Below, in pieces: positions 1 to 6,805 of a stretch of 38,130 nucleotides of DNA (the first letter of the stretch is position 1; every line of letters begins with the position of its first letter). Below the pieces are notes generated by a model. The model was not told where the DNA came from and ran no database searches. It was given only the letters and a program-made list of their open reading frames with translations. The DNA comes from Betaproteobacteria bacterium. GTDB lineage: Bacteria; Pseudomonadota; Gammaproteobacteria; Burkholderiales; Casimicrobiaceae. The DNA is taken from contig VBCY01000024.1 of NCBI GenBank assembly GCA_005882995.1, positions 20,332 through 58,461 on the forward strand. The letters run 5' to 3'. A program made the translations under genes and the position numbers.

Positions 1-1968
1 AAATGCCCCCACCAGTGCGGTGAGGGTGTAGTCACTTTGGATTTGGGCCGGCACGCCGGCGCAGCCGGCGCCGCCGCCACGACCACACCAAGGTACCGCA
101 CCCAGACCGAAGCCGGTCGACGGGGCGGCTTGCTGAAACCACGTTACCAGCGCGAGCTGATCGTTCGCCGAAGCGAATGGCGCGGCCAGATTCTCCAGCC
201 GGCCGGCGGTGACCTCGTCGAGCGATCCCAACTCGAACAGCCCGTAGGTGATGGCGAAGATCCAAGCCATGAACAGCGCCATAACCAAGGCAAATGCGGA
301 GATGTACGCGCCGCTGCGCTGATGCCACCACATGGCCACTGAAGCCGCGACAAACGCACCGCCGCCGTAGCAGGCGATAAGGAGCGGCCCTTTGTCGTGG
401 GTGATCAATTGCGCGCCTACGAGCACCAATGCGACGCAAAGCAGTGGCCAGGTGTAGCGCAGCAGCGAACCGACAGAACCGCCGCCTCGGGCGAGCCGCT
501 CGGTGAGTGGATCCCCGCGCAGGAAAAAGAACCACGACGCGCCGATGATGAGCCACAGCCGCGCGATTTCGGAAGTGAGCTGTGGAAGGTTTGCCGGCAA
601 GGCACCGATCGCCGCAACGACCCCCGCCACCAGCGCGAGAGCGGCCGCGCCCATGGCGGAGCCGCCGATTTGGCGGCGAATGGCGCTCGCCAACGCATCG
701 ATCATCGAAAGCGTCCACGCAAGCGCGCGACCGATCGCCTGGCGCAGGAAGACGATCACGCAAAAAATCATCATGCCGAGCCAGAGATGACCATGGTGAT
801 AGAGCGCGAGGTAGCGATTGCTCGGATTGCCGTTGGCCGACAAGTCCAACAGCAAGAGCCAGCCGATGCCGGTCATGATTACGAATCCCGGATAACCGAT
901 GCGCGAGGAGAGCGTTTGCGCCCCGGAGGGCAGGCGTCTCTGCAGCCAAGGGGAAAGGATCAAGGCGAGGGCCGCTGCCGCGAGCAACCAGAGCACGAAT
1001 GGGTGAGGCGGTCCCAAAGCGGACCCCGTCGTCGACCGTGCGAGCTCGAAGCCGTGCTCGAGGCCGAACGGCCATGGCACCCGACCCGCCCATGCCGCGA
1101 ACGCCCATATCGCAAGCGACAAAGCTGCGCCCAGCACCGCGCGGTTCTGTTTGCGGCTCATCTTGAGCAAAAGCAGACCCACGAGCATCCACGCAGCCCA
1201 CTGCCAGCCGGCGCTACGCAATAGCGCCCGCATCGCCTCGTTCTTGGCGATGCGCGTCTGTGCCTGACGCGCATCGGCCATCAGGGCCGAAGCGGCGGAC
1301 AGCGCGTCGCCCAGCGCCATGCGCCCGCAGTGGTTATTCAGTCGTGACGGCGCCGGCAGAAGCGCCATCGAGGCCAGCGCCGGTGTTGCGCCGTGGCCAT
1401 CCAGCGCTCCGCCGAGCAACAGTAGCGCTGTGGCAGAGACGCTGCCGCCCGGATCGGCGATTGCTCCGGTGCCAACAACGCGCCTTACCATTTCGAAAGC
1501 GCAAGCCAGGGGCAGCGGCGCGCGGGCGTCGGGCGCGGCAAGCGAGTAGCGTTCGATGTAGGGAGACAGATCGCTATCGATAGCGTCGATCGCATTGCCC
1601 AGTGCGAGCAGGTCTCCCAATCCCTCCCGCTGTTGCAGGCGCAGCTCGGCGCGATGTCGCTCCGCCTCCGCAACCGGACGCATGAAAGCCCTCCCGGCTT
1701 GTGCAAATGAATCGACGAGTACTCGCGGCATCGTGTCTGGCGCGGTCGCTCCCGGGTGTAATTCCGATCGGCGACACAGGCGATCACGTACTGCGGGTTC
1801 GGCCAGAGCGCCAAGAGCTGCGCAAAGCGCCGGAAGCACTCGATCAGGCAGCCCGGAAATTGCAATGGCGGTGTCGGCAAATCGGCCGTCACGCCCGTCG
1901 GCGGAAGCAAGGCGATCGAAGAGAGGAAGCAGTGCCGCAATCGCGGCCAGGGTGAGCAGCGACTCCAT
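1..1968 (-). CDS. FtsW/RodA/SpoVE-like polytopic membrane protein (3' end beyond window)
   Basis: The minus-strand frame ending at base 1 stays open for 656 codons and runs off the left edge, so the protein is incomplete at its C-terminus. It starts with a hydrophobic segment (MESLLTLAAIAALLPL), then about 200 mostly soluble, Ala/Arg-rich residues, then many membrane helices. Late segments such as LITHDKGPLLIACYGGG and QIQSDYTLTALVGAF resemble the D-x-G-P-x-L and SDF-type loops of SEDS (FtsW/RodA) glycosyltransferases, which polymerise peptidoglycan. I chose ATG 1968; an in-frame GTG at 2040 is possible, and an in-frame stop lies just upstream at about 2080. No strong ribosome binding site is visible at either start. 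The open frame and its composition are clear; the family assignment rests on a few motifs from memory. Confidence 0.6.
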   Translation of the reverse strand, partial: MESLLTLAAIAALLPLFDRLASADGRDGRFADTAIAISGLPDRVLPALCAALGALAEPAVRDRLCRRSELHPGATAPDTMPRVLVDSFAQAGRAFMRPVAEAERHRAELRLQQREGLGDLLALGNAIDAIDSDLSPYIERYSLAAPDARAPLPLACAFEMVRRVVGTGAIADPGGSVSATALLLLGGALDGHGATPALASMALLPAPSRLNNHCGRMALGDALSAASALMADARQAQTRIAKNEAMRALLRSAGWQWAAWMLVGLLLLKMSRKQNRAVLGAALSLAIWAFAAWAGRVPWPFGLEHGFELARSTTGSALGPPHPFVLWLLAAAALALILSPWLQRRLPSGAQTLSSRIGYPGFVIMTGIGWLLLLDLSANGNPSNRYLALYHHGHLWLGMMIFCVIVFLRQAIGRALAWTLSMIDALASAIRRQIGGSAMGAAALALVAGVVAAIGALPANLPQLTSEIARLWLIIGASWFFFLRGDPLTERLARGGGSVGSLLRYTWPLLCVALVLVGAQLITHDKGPLLIACYGGGAFVAASVAMWWHQRSGAYISAFALVMALFMAWIFAITYGLFELGSLDEVTAGRLENLAAPFASANDQLALVTWFQQAAPSTGFGLGAVPWCGRGGGAGCAGVPAQIQSDYTLTALVGAF

Positions 1969-2262
1969 CACCGACGGCCAAGCCGAGACGGCTCGGGCCG
2001 CTGGTGCGCGCTCTATCGCGGCAGTCGCAGCTATGCCCACGCGCGGCCACTCGCGCCCGCAACGGAGGCTTGGTGTCTGCTACGGCGTGCAGAAAAGGCG
2101 TCCCGCTGCACGGGTGAGGCTCCAGCAAGGCAAAAAACGAGAGTCGGTAGAACTCGCAGCGCGCTGTTGTTAGACGCCGTTACAGCGCAAGACCCAACGT
2201 TGTTCGCGCTTCTGCAGCCGCTGGCAACGTAACAATTGCAATGTAGCTTGTCAAGCCGCTGC
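1969..2262. other. Intergenic region between divergent genes
   Basis: About 400 bases separate the start of the FtsW-like gene (minus) from the DUF3309 gene (plus, start 2373). I see no convincing open frame here. The right part carries regulatory site A (2263-2292). Promoters for the minus-strand gene presumably lie here, but no clear sigma-70 boxes are recognisable. Confidence 0.5.
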
Positions 2263-2292
2263 TCCTACAGTTGAATCAGACGTGCTCTGATT
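2263..2292 (+). promoter_or_regulatory. Composite regulatory site A (TCCTACA-N4-AATCAG-N7-CTGATT)
   Basis: TCCTACA at 2263-2269, AATCAG at 2274-2279 and CTGATT at 2287-2292. The last two boxes form a perfect inverted repeat with a 7-nt spacer. The site ends 80 nt before the ATG of the DUF3309 gene. It is one of six matching sites in the window with identical internal spacing. Confidence 0.7.
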
Positions 2293-2372
2293 GTTGCCGA
2301 GTGGCGATGATGCAGAATCCTTCGCAAGCGTCGCCCAGCGGTCGCCGGGCGTATCCACAGAGGAGAATTCGC

Positions 2373-2525
2373 ATGCGTGCGCTGCTGTTCATCATCGTGA
2401 TCGTCCTGCTGATAGGGGCGTTGCCGACATGGCCCTACAGCACTGCATGGGGATACTACCCCAGCGGTGGTGTCGGCTTGCTGCTGCTGGTGCTCATCAT
2501 CCTCGCAGTTGCAGGCGTGATATGA
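2373..2525 (+). CDS. DUF3309 family small membrane protein
   Basis: A 50-residue protein made of two hydrophobic stretches (RALLFIIVIVLLIGALPTW and GVGLLLLVLIILAVAGVI) around a turn with PYSTAWGYYPSGG. This is the typical DUF3309 pattern: a tiny, usually inner-membrane protein of unknown function, often found among stress genes. The start at 2373 is set by AGGAG at 2361-2365, seven bases upstream; a longer frame from 2271 has no such signal and lacks family-like sequence. Site A lies 80 nt upstream. The stop codon overlaps the start of the next small gene (ATGA), so the two are probably translated together. Confidence 0.85.
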   Translation: MRALLFIIVIVLLIGALPTWPYSTAWGYYPSGGVGLLLLVLIILAVAGVI

Positions 2526-2659
2526 AGCCCCTCAAGCATCAACCGCCGAAGCCGCGTCCCGAGGAACCGATTCCGGCTCCGCCGCGTCCGGAACCCGACA
2601 AGCAATCTCCGCCGGAGGATCCGCCCCTCGACCAAGGCGACAAGCGTCCGGGCCGCTGA
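2522..2659 (+). CDS. Small proline-rich protein coupled to DUF3309
   Basis: A 45-residue, highly charged, proline-rich peptide (starts MKPLKHQPPKPRPEEP, ends DQGDKRPGR) with no hydrophobic segment. Its ATG overlaps the DUF3309 stop codon in an ATGA arrangement, which favours translational coupling. I recognise no domain. A soluble partner of the DUF3309 membrane peptide is possible but is inference; the frame could also be non-functional. Confidence 0.5.
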   Translation: MKPLKHQPPKPRPEEPIPAPPRPEPDKQSPPEDPPLDQGDKRPGR

Positions 2660-2688
2660 AGTCTTGGCCTCTGCAAACGCTCATCGCT

Positions 2689-2718
2689 TCCTACACGCGA
2701 ATCAGTGATCGACTGATT
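2689..2718 (+). promoter_or_regulatory. Composite regulatory site B (TCCTACA-N4-AATCAG-N7-CTGATT)
   Basis: TCCTACA at 2689-2695, AATCAG at 2700-2705 and CTGATT at 2713-2718; the inner pair is a perfect inverted repeat. The site ends 101 nt before the ATG at 2820. Spacing is identical to site A. Confidence 0.7.
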
Positions 2719-2819
2719 TCACCCGCGCTTTGATTCGCGCATCCTTTTGCCACCGGAAACGCGCCGGCCTAGGCGTTTTTCTCCGGATGGACAAATTCAA
2801 TCATTGAGAAGGACGGATC

Positions 2820-3182
2820 ATGAGATGTCAATCGATACAAGCTCTCGTCGTGGCCTCATTCGCGGCGATCGCGTTCAATGTCGGAGCGCAAACCAGTACT
2901 CCATCGACCACGCCGTATGGAGCGCAGGGAACGCCTTCAACAACTGCTCCCGCAGCCACCGGCACCATGGGTACAACTGGAACCTATACGCGAATGACGA
3001 GCGACCAGATACGTGAATACGTCGCCGCGCGCAAATCGTGCAACGCGCTACCTGCGTCACAGCAGCCTAGGTGCAATAACGACCTGAACCAGAAATTCGG
3101 TTCGGTGGATCCCAAGTGCCAAAAGCTCTCGGACGCGGCGTTGGCTGATTGTCTAAGGGGCGCAGACCGCGGCGCTCAATGA
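2820..3182 (+). CDS. Small secreted protein of unknown function
   Basis: A 120-residue protein with an N-terminal signal peptide (MRCQSIQALVVASFAAIAFNVGAQ, probable cleavage after VGA). A Thr/Pro/Ser/Gly-rich low-complexity part follows, then a C-terminal region with four Cys (KSCNAL, QPRCNNDL, DPKCQKL, ADCLRG) that may form two disulfides in the periplasm. The start is supported by AAGGA at 2809-2813, six bases upstream. It shares the Cys-pair layout with the secreted protein at 7518-8087 (ARCNAQ...TTCMSD). First gene of a three-gene run (2820-4397) below site B. No named family recognised. Confidence 0.75.
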   Translation: MRCQSIQALVVASFAAIAFNVGAQTSTPSTTPYGAQGTPSTTAPAATGTMGTTGTYTRMTSDQIREYVAARKSCNALPASQQPRCNNDLNQKFGSVDPKCQKLSDAALADCLRGADRGAQ

Positions 3183-3190
3183 CCCGATCG

Positions 3191-3212
3191 CCTTGACGGG
3201 TAAGGGTCAAGG
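3191..3212 (+). other. Intergenic hairpin between two co-directional genes
   Basis: CCTTGAC (3191-3197) pairs perfectly with GTCAAGG (3206-3212) across an 8-base loop, ending just before the GGAGG of the next gene. There is no T-tract. It could be an mRNA processing or stability element that separates expression of the two genes. Confidence 0.35.
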
Positions 3213-3229
3213 CTTCCATGGAGGAAATC

Positions 3230-3694
3230 ATGAATTTGGTAACTGTTATGCGCCGGAGCGCAGCGGTGGCCCTTGCCGTGCTGGTTGCGAGTTGTGCGAC
3301 CTGGCACGACATGGATCGATCCGAGAAAGGCACGGCGGTCGGCGCAGTGGGCGGCGGAGTGGTTGGAGCAGTCGTCGGCGGACCGGTGGGCGCCGCAGTC
3401 GGAGCGGGCGTCGGTGGCTACGCTGGCCATTATGAGGCGCAGCCGGGTGGCATTGCTCAACCGAACACTTCCGCGCCGTCCACTGGCGGAACGACCATCA
3501 GCAATAGCTCTGAGCTCGTGCGTTCAGCCCAGCAGTCGCTCAACGATAAGGGCTACGATGTCGGTCCGGTGGATGGGCAGCTCGGACCGAGTACGCGGAA
3601 CGCAGTATCGCGGTTCCAACAGGCGCAGGGGTTGCCGCAAACGGGTGAGCTTAACTCGCAGACGCTGTCCGCGCTTGGAGTGTCGCAACGATGA
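3230..3694 (+). CDS. Glycine-zipper lipoprotein with peptidoglycan-binding domain
   Basis: A 154-residue protein. Residues 1-21 form a lipoprotein signal ending in the lipobox LVASC, so the mature protein should be lipid-anchored on Cys. Residues about 30-65 form a glycine zipper (GAVGGGVVGAVVGGPVGAAV). Residues about 90-150 match peptidoglycan-binding domain 1 (VRSAQQSLNDKGYDVGPVDG, TRNAVSRFQQAQGLP). This suggests an outer-membrane lipoprotein that contacts the cell wall. The start is fixed by GGAGG directly upstream of ATG 3230; the longer frame from 3218 would overlap that ribosome binding site. It lies 47 nt after the 2820 gene and 34 nt before the next. Confidence 0.85.
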   Translation: MNLVTVMRRSAAVALAVLVASCATWHDMDRSEKGTAVGAVGGGVVGAVVGGPVGAAVGAGVGGYAGHYEAQPGGIAQPNTSAPSTGGTTISNSSELVRSAQQSLNDKGYDVGPVDGQLGPSTRNAVSRFQQAQGLPQTGELNSQTLSALGVSQR

Positions 3695-3728
3695 ATGTCG
3701 GAGCTTGGCCGGATGTGGACCTCGTCTG

Positions 3729-4397
3729 ATGGCTCGAATTATTGCCGGAAGGTTCGAACAGAAGCAGCAGGCAGACCGCGCGGTCGAAGCATTGCGGCAG
3801 CGCGGTTTCGAATCGGATCAGCTAAGCGAATTTTTCGTCAATCCTCCGGGGCAGCACGACCGGTTTCCGGTGGGCGGAGACCGTGACGTGTCGCCGGGCG
3901 CCGCCAAGGCAAGTAGCGGCGTGGCGAAGGGCGCGTTGATCGGCGGAGCCGCCGGGCTGGCCATCGGTCTGGCGGCGGCGCCCGTCGCAGGGATCGCTGC
4001 ACCCCTCGCTGGCGCCGGGGTGGGAGCCTACACCGGCTCGTTGATGGGTGCGCTCAGAGGGATGAAGGAACCCGCGGAAGAAAACGGTGGCGCGCCGGCA
4101 AACGGTGCACCGCCAGAAAGCGCTGGAGCGCGGGCGCAGGCCGGCGACGAGCAACGAATTGACGAGCCACAAAAATCAAGCAGCAATGATGCCTATTCGT
4201 CGACGAAGCTCGCTCGTCCCGGAGGCATCATGGTCGCGGCCCAGGTCCCGGACGACAAGCATCGTTCAATGGCAATCGACGCCTTGCGTGCAGCGGGCGC
4301 TCGCGATATCGAGAATGCCGCCGGCGACTGGCAAGCCGGAAGGTGGGTGGACTTCGATCCGTTGAAGGCGCCGGAGCTCATCGAACACACCGCATAG
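3729..4397 (+). CDS. Glycine-zipper protein, unknown function
   Basis: A 222-residue protein. The N-terminal 35 residues (MARIIAGRFEQKQQADRAVE) look like a small alpha/beta fold of the kind found in general stress or SPOR-like proteins. Residues about 60-105 are a Gly/Ala-rich zipper (GALIGGAAGLAIGLAAAPV) that may insert in a membrane. A charged linker follows, then a second alpha/beta-like segment near the C-terminus (MVAAQVPDDKHRSMAIDAL ... ENAAGDWQAG) that resembles the N-terminal one. I chose ATG 3729; the same frame extends back to 3273 but would overlap the lipoprotein gene. The ribosome binding site is weak. Third gene of the run below site B. Confidence 0.75.
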   Translation: MARIIAGRFEQKQQADRAVEALRQRGFESDQLSEFFVNPPGQHDRFPVGGDRDVSPGAAKASSGVAKGALIGGAAGLAIGLAAAPVAGIAAPLAGAGVGAYTGSLMGALRGMKEPAEENGGAPANGAPPESAGARAQAGDEQRIDEPQKSSSNDAYSSTKLARPGGIMVAAQVPDDKHRSMAIDALRAAGARDIENAAGDWQAGRWVDFDPLKAPELIEHTA

Positions 4398-4435
4398 TCC
4401 GCGGATCACGCCCCTGGCTGCAGAGGGAGCGATGC

Positions 4436-4463
4436 AAAAAAGTGGCTCCCGCGTGCGGGAGCC
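4436..4463 (-). terminator. Rho-independent terminator of the DUF4142 gene
   Basis: An 8-bp stem GGCTCCCG (4444-4451) / CGGGAGCC (4456-4463) with a 4-base loop. On the minus strand it is followed within a few bases by six T (A-run at 4436-4441 on plus). It lies between the converging ends of the genes at 3729-4397 and 4489-5082. Confidence 0.8.
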
Positions 4464-4488
4464 AGCTTGGCTTCTTGCACCGCGACGG

Positions 4489-5082
4489 TCAGGAAGCCTT
4501 GGCTGTCGTTTGTTTTTCGTTCTTCGCCGCTGCCTCTGCCCGCTTAGCCATGTTCAGGTGGTCTTCCAGCGTCGGAAGCGTACCGTCGGCAAAAGCCTTC
4601 ACGTCAGCGTCCTTGCCCGACTTCGCCTCTTTTTGAAACTCCTTGATGTCCTTCTGGTGGTCCGACACCATGGTCTTCATGTATTCACGGTCGAACTGCG
4701 CACCAGAGAGCTTCTGAAGCTTGTCGTACTCGCGTTTGCTCGATGAGTCCATTTCGGTGGGAAGGTTGATGTTCTTTTGACTGGCGACTTGTTTCAGCTT
4801 GTCGTTGGCTTTCGAATGGTCGCTTACCATTCGTTGTCCGAACTGCTTCACTTCGTCGCTCTGCGCTTTTTGCGCCGCGAGTTGCCCTAACTGCACTTCA
4901 CCCACGCCGCCACGTGCCGCGTCCTCGATGAATTTATGGTCGGTCGACGACAGCGAGCTGGTCTGGGTTTGGGTCGATGATGCGTTGGTGCCTGCCGCCT
5001 GCGCTGCCAGGGGCAGCCCCACTGCAAACACGAGCGAGAGCGCGCCGGCCAACAACGATTTCCTGAAATGTTCATGCGTCAT
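4489..5082 (-). CDS. DUF4142 domain protein, periplasmic
   Basis: A 197-residue protein with a signal peptide (FRKSLLAGALSLVFAVGLPLA, cleavage near AQAA), a short Ser/Thr/Gln linker, and a helical DUF4142 domain: DHKFIEDAARGGVGEVQLGQLA, FGQRMVSDHSKANDKLKQVA, REYMKTMVSDHQKDIKEFQK, TLPTLEDHLNMAKR. The repeated SDH motifs are typical of this ferritin-like family, which is common in stress-induced loci; its biochemical role is unknown. I chose ATG 5082 because AGGA lies 6 bases upstream; an ATG five codons earlier (5097) has no such signal. A clear terminator follows. No composite site is visible upstream. Confidence 0.85.
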   Translation of the reverse strand: MTHEHFRKSLLAGALSLVFAVGLPLAAQAAGTNASSTQTQTSSLSSTDHKFIEDAARGGVGEVQLGQLAAQKAQSDEVKQFGQRMVSDHSKANDKLKQVASQKNINLPTEMDSSSKREYDKLQKLSGAQFDREYMKTMVSDHQKDIKEFQKEAKSGKDADVKAFADGTLPTLEDHLNMAKRAEAAAKNEKQTTAKAS

Positions 5083-5304
5083 AAGTGATCCTTTCATCTG
5101 TGTTTTCGCACCTTAAGCGCGGGCGCGCATCGTCGCGCCACTCGCCGCGCTTAGGTATTAACAGACCGGCGCAGCGAAGTCCGGGTTCCGCCGACCGTGG
5201 CGCTCACGACGATTCCGGGGCACGGCTGGGCAACGCCGAGTGCCCGGCAGGATGGCGACGAAGAACCGCGTCAGGCAGTGGACGACGACGCGCTTGATTC
5301 GCGA

Positions 5305-5598
5305 CTAAGGCTTTGACGAGCGTTTCGAAGCGAGCTCGGCTTCTGCTTCGAGCCAATCTACCAGGTCACGTCCATGAACCCAACCGCTCGCTTCGAACCT
5401 CCGATAGGCCGCGTCCCGAATTCTGTTCTGGCGGTCCGCCTGGGATGTTGCAGCATCGTCTTGCCACTGCGTCGGCTCATTGCGAGGACTCGCACGGGTA
5501 TCCGCTGCCGCAGCGTCCCTCTGTACAGCTTCGGCCTTCGCGGATTGAGGAGCTTGGGTCGTCGTTGATGCTTTCGCGCGGCTGCTGCGGGGTGTCAT
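5305..5598 (-). CDS. DUF2934 domain protein
   Basis: A 97-residue protein. The first 60 residues are low-complexity Ala/Ser/Thr/Gln. The C-terminus holds a DUF2934 motif (RIRDAAYRRFEASGWVHGRD, then a DWLEAEAEL ending). This is a short helical domain common in small proteobacterial proteins linked to stress regulons; no biochemical role is established. GGGAG lies upstream of the ATG. Regulatory site E (5689-5718, minus strand) points at this gene and ends 90 nt from its start, as for the other site-associated genes. Confidence 0.8.
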   Translation of the reverse strand: MTPRSSRAKASTTTQAPQSAKAEAVQRDAAAADTRASPRNEPTQWQDDAATSQADRQNRIRDAAYRRFEASGWVHGRDLVDWLEAEAELASKRSSKP

Positions 5599-5688
5599 TG
5601 CGGTCTCCCGTTGAGTGGCATTGGATGGACCGGAAATTCGTCAGGCACCGGCGCGCATTTCAGCATCGTCGTCTTAACGAGACGGCGG

Positions 5689-5718
5689 TATCAGATAAAC
5701 CCTGATTCGCTTGTAGGA
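5689..5718 (-). promoter_or_regulatory. Composite regulatory site E (TCCTACA-N4-AATCAG-N7-CTGATA)
   Basis: Read on the minus strand: TCCTACA (5718-5712), N4, AATCAG (5707-5702), N7, CTGATA (5694-5689). It ends 90 nt before the start of the DUF2934 gene. Its first 17 bases are identical to site D, in inverse orientation. Confidence 0.7.
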
Positions 5719-5779
5719 GAGGAAATTGGGAGCTCGTACTAGTGTCCTGAGTCAGAAATTCGCATGATGCTCGAGAATC

Positions 5780-5876
5780 GTCGTCCCCGCGAAAGCGGGG
5801 ACCCAGAGTCGTTGATCTTCACTGGTTCCATTTATTTTCAAAGCCACTGGATTCCCGCCTGCGCGGGAATGACGAC
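5780..5876. repeat. Pair of inverted dRS3-like repeats
   Basis: The right unit at 5851-5870 is a perfect match to the ATTCCC-N8-GGGAAT palindrome layout known as dRS3 in Neisseria. It is flanked by CTGG on the left and GACGAC on the right. The left unit (5783-5802, GTCCCCGC-GAAA-GCGGGGAC) is a variant with flanks CGTC and CCAG, so the two units face each other in opposite orientation. Such elements are dispersed in betaproteobacterial intergenic regions. They sit immediately before a gene remnant. Confidence 0.65.
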
Positions 5877-5929
5877 AAGAAATATGCCGCGCATTTTTGA
5901 TTCACCACACTTAGCAAGGCGCCTACAGT

Positions 5930-6126
5930 AATGACGTGCAGGAGCCGCCGGCAGAGTTCGTCGCTTCGCAATCCATACCGGACTTTCCCTATGCAGACTA
6001 TGCGCGGCTCCGCCGCACCTCACATTCAGACAGTCAAAAGCGCTTGCAAAATCGCTCCTCAAGGACGACCCGCATGCAATGGAGATCATTCGGGCATCTT
6101 ATCGCGAGCTCTACCCGAGCCATTGA
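5930..6126 (+). pseudogene. C-terminal remnant of a thiamine-pyrophosphate-dependent enzyme
   Basis: Two segments typical of the C-terminus of acetolactate synthase/pyruvate oxidase-like TPP enzymes are present in different frames. In one frame, from about 5936, there is FVASQSIPDFPYADYARL. Beginning at about 6010 in another frame there is PPHLTFRQSKALAKSLLKDD, continuing to an SYRELYPSH ending at TGA 6124-6126. The stretch that normally joins them (about 45-50 residues) is missing and the frame is shifted. No N-terminal part is present; repeats lie immediately upstream. The fragment cannot encode a working enzyme. The family is recognised from motif memory only. Confidence 0.6.
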
Positions 6127-6194
6127 ACGCATTGCACACCGCTTGCCTTCCGGCCCTTCGGGTTAGGCAGTGTCGTGCAGGCTTTCAGGCAACG

Positions 6195-6224
6195 TCCTAC
6201 AGGAAAATCAGAGCCGAACCGATC
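6195..6224 (+). promoter_or_regulatory. Composite regulatory site C (TCCTACA-N4-AATCAG-N7-CCGATC)
   Basis: TCCTACA at 6195-6201, AATCAG at 6206-6211 and CCGATC at 6219-6224. It ends 107 nt before the ATG of the YXWGXW gene at 6332, with spacing identical to the other sites. Confidence 0.65.
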
Positions 6225-6331
6225 CCCGGTGGAAACGCAGCGGTTCGTATTTGCACGACGGTTCGGAAGATTGCTCCGGGTGGGTCCGGATCTATTGACA
6301 CTTCATCAAGACTCATCGAAGGAGACTAGAG

Positions 6332-6643
6332 ATGCGTTACAGCGAAATATTTGGAGTGCTAGCGATTGCAGCGCTCGCCACTGCCATACCGGTGCGCGGA
6401 CATGCTGCTAACGTCAGCGTCGACGTCAATGTCCGTCCCCCACCCGTCGTCGAAGAAACCGCCCCGCCGCCGCGCGAGGGATACACCTGGGCGCACGGCT
6501 ACTGGGATTACGACAACAACAAGCACGAGTGGCGCAAGGGCCATTGGGAAAAGAATCATCCTGGCGAGCACTGGCGCAATGGCGAATGGCACGAGCACGA
6601 GGGACACTGGACGCTCGAGCGCGGCCGTTGGGATCGCGATTAA
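6332..6643 (+). CDS. YXWGXW-repeat secreted protein
   Basis: A 103-residue protein. The signal peptide is residues 1-25 (EIFGVLAIAALATAIPV, cleavage near GHA). The mature part has a Pro-rich start (VRPPPVVEETAPPPREG) and then repeated aromatic/His units: GYTWAHGYWDY, HEWRKGHWEK, EHWRNGEWHE, GHWTLERGRW. This matches the YXWGXW/WXXGXW repeat family, periplasmic or surface proteins of unknown role. AAGGAG at 6319-6324, seven bases before ATG 6332, fixes the start. Site C lies 107 nt upstream. Confidence 0.85.
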   Translation: MRYSEIFGVLAIAALATAIPVRGHAANVSVDVNVRPPPVVEETAPPPREGYTWAHGYWDYDNNKHEWRKGHWEKNHPGEHWRNGEWHEHEGHWTLERGRWDRD

Positions 6644-6681
6644 GCAGCGCAACCTATTGAGCGTTTCCTAACTGTGTGACA

Positions 6682-6747
6682 TCGGTTGCAATGCCGATGA
6701 GCTGGACCTCACCCCTAACCCCTCTCCCGCGGGGAGAGAGAGGTGCG
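6682..6747. repeat. Dispersed two-hairpin repeat, copy 1
   Basis: About 65 bp, present again at 18361-18424. First hairpin TCGG-N8-CCGA, then GAGCTGG, a conserved CTCACCCCTAACCCCTCTCCC core and a second GC-rich hairpin ending in GGGGAGAG. It lies between co-directional genes and may act as a terminator or processing element. Confidence 0.7.
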
Positions 6748-6805
6748 CGACAGCGCGGCTTTAGTTGCGTAATCCTCAAATAGTTTAAGGACTGCCGGGC
6801 GACCC

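Noticed and set aside
32-1201. Long minus-strand frame of 389 codons
   Set aside because: Arg/His-rich and low in hydrophobic pattern; the neighbouring minus frame over the same region is open to the window edge and encodes a natural membrane protein.
3191-3212. Rho-independent terminator
   Set aside because: The hairpin is real but has no T-tract and directly precedes the next ribosome binding site, so termination is not supported.
3273-3728. Upstream extension of the 3729 gene
   Set aside because: It overlaps the lipoprotein gene in another frame and its residues look like out-of-frame translation; family-like sequence begins at MARIIAGRF.
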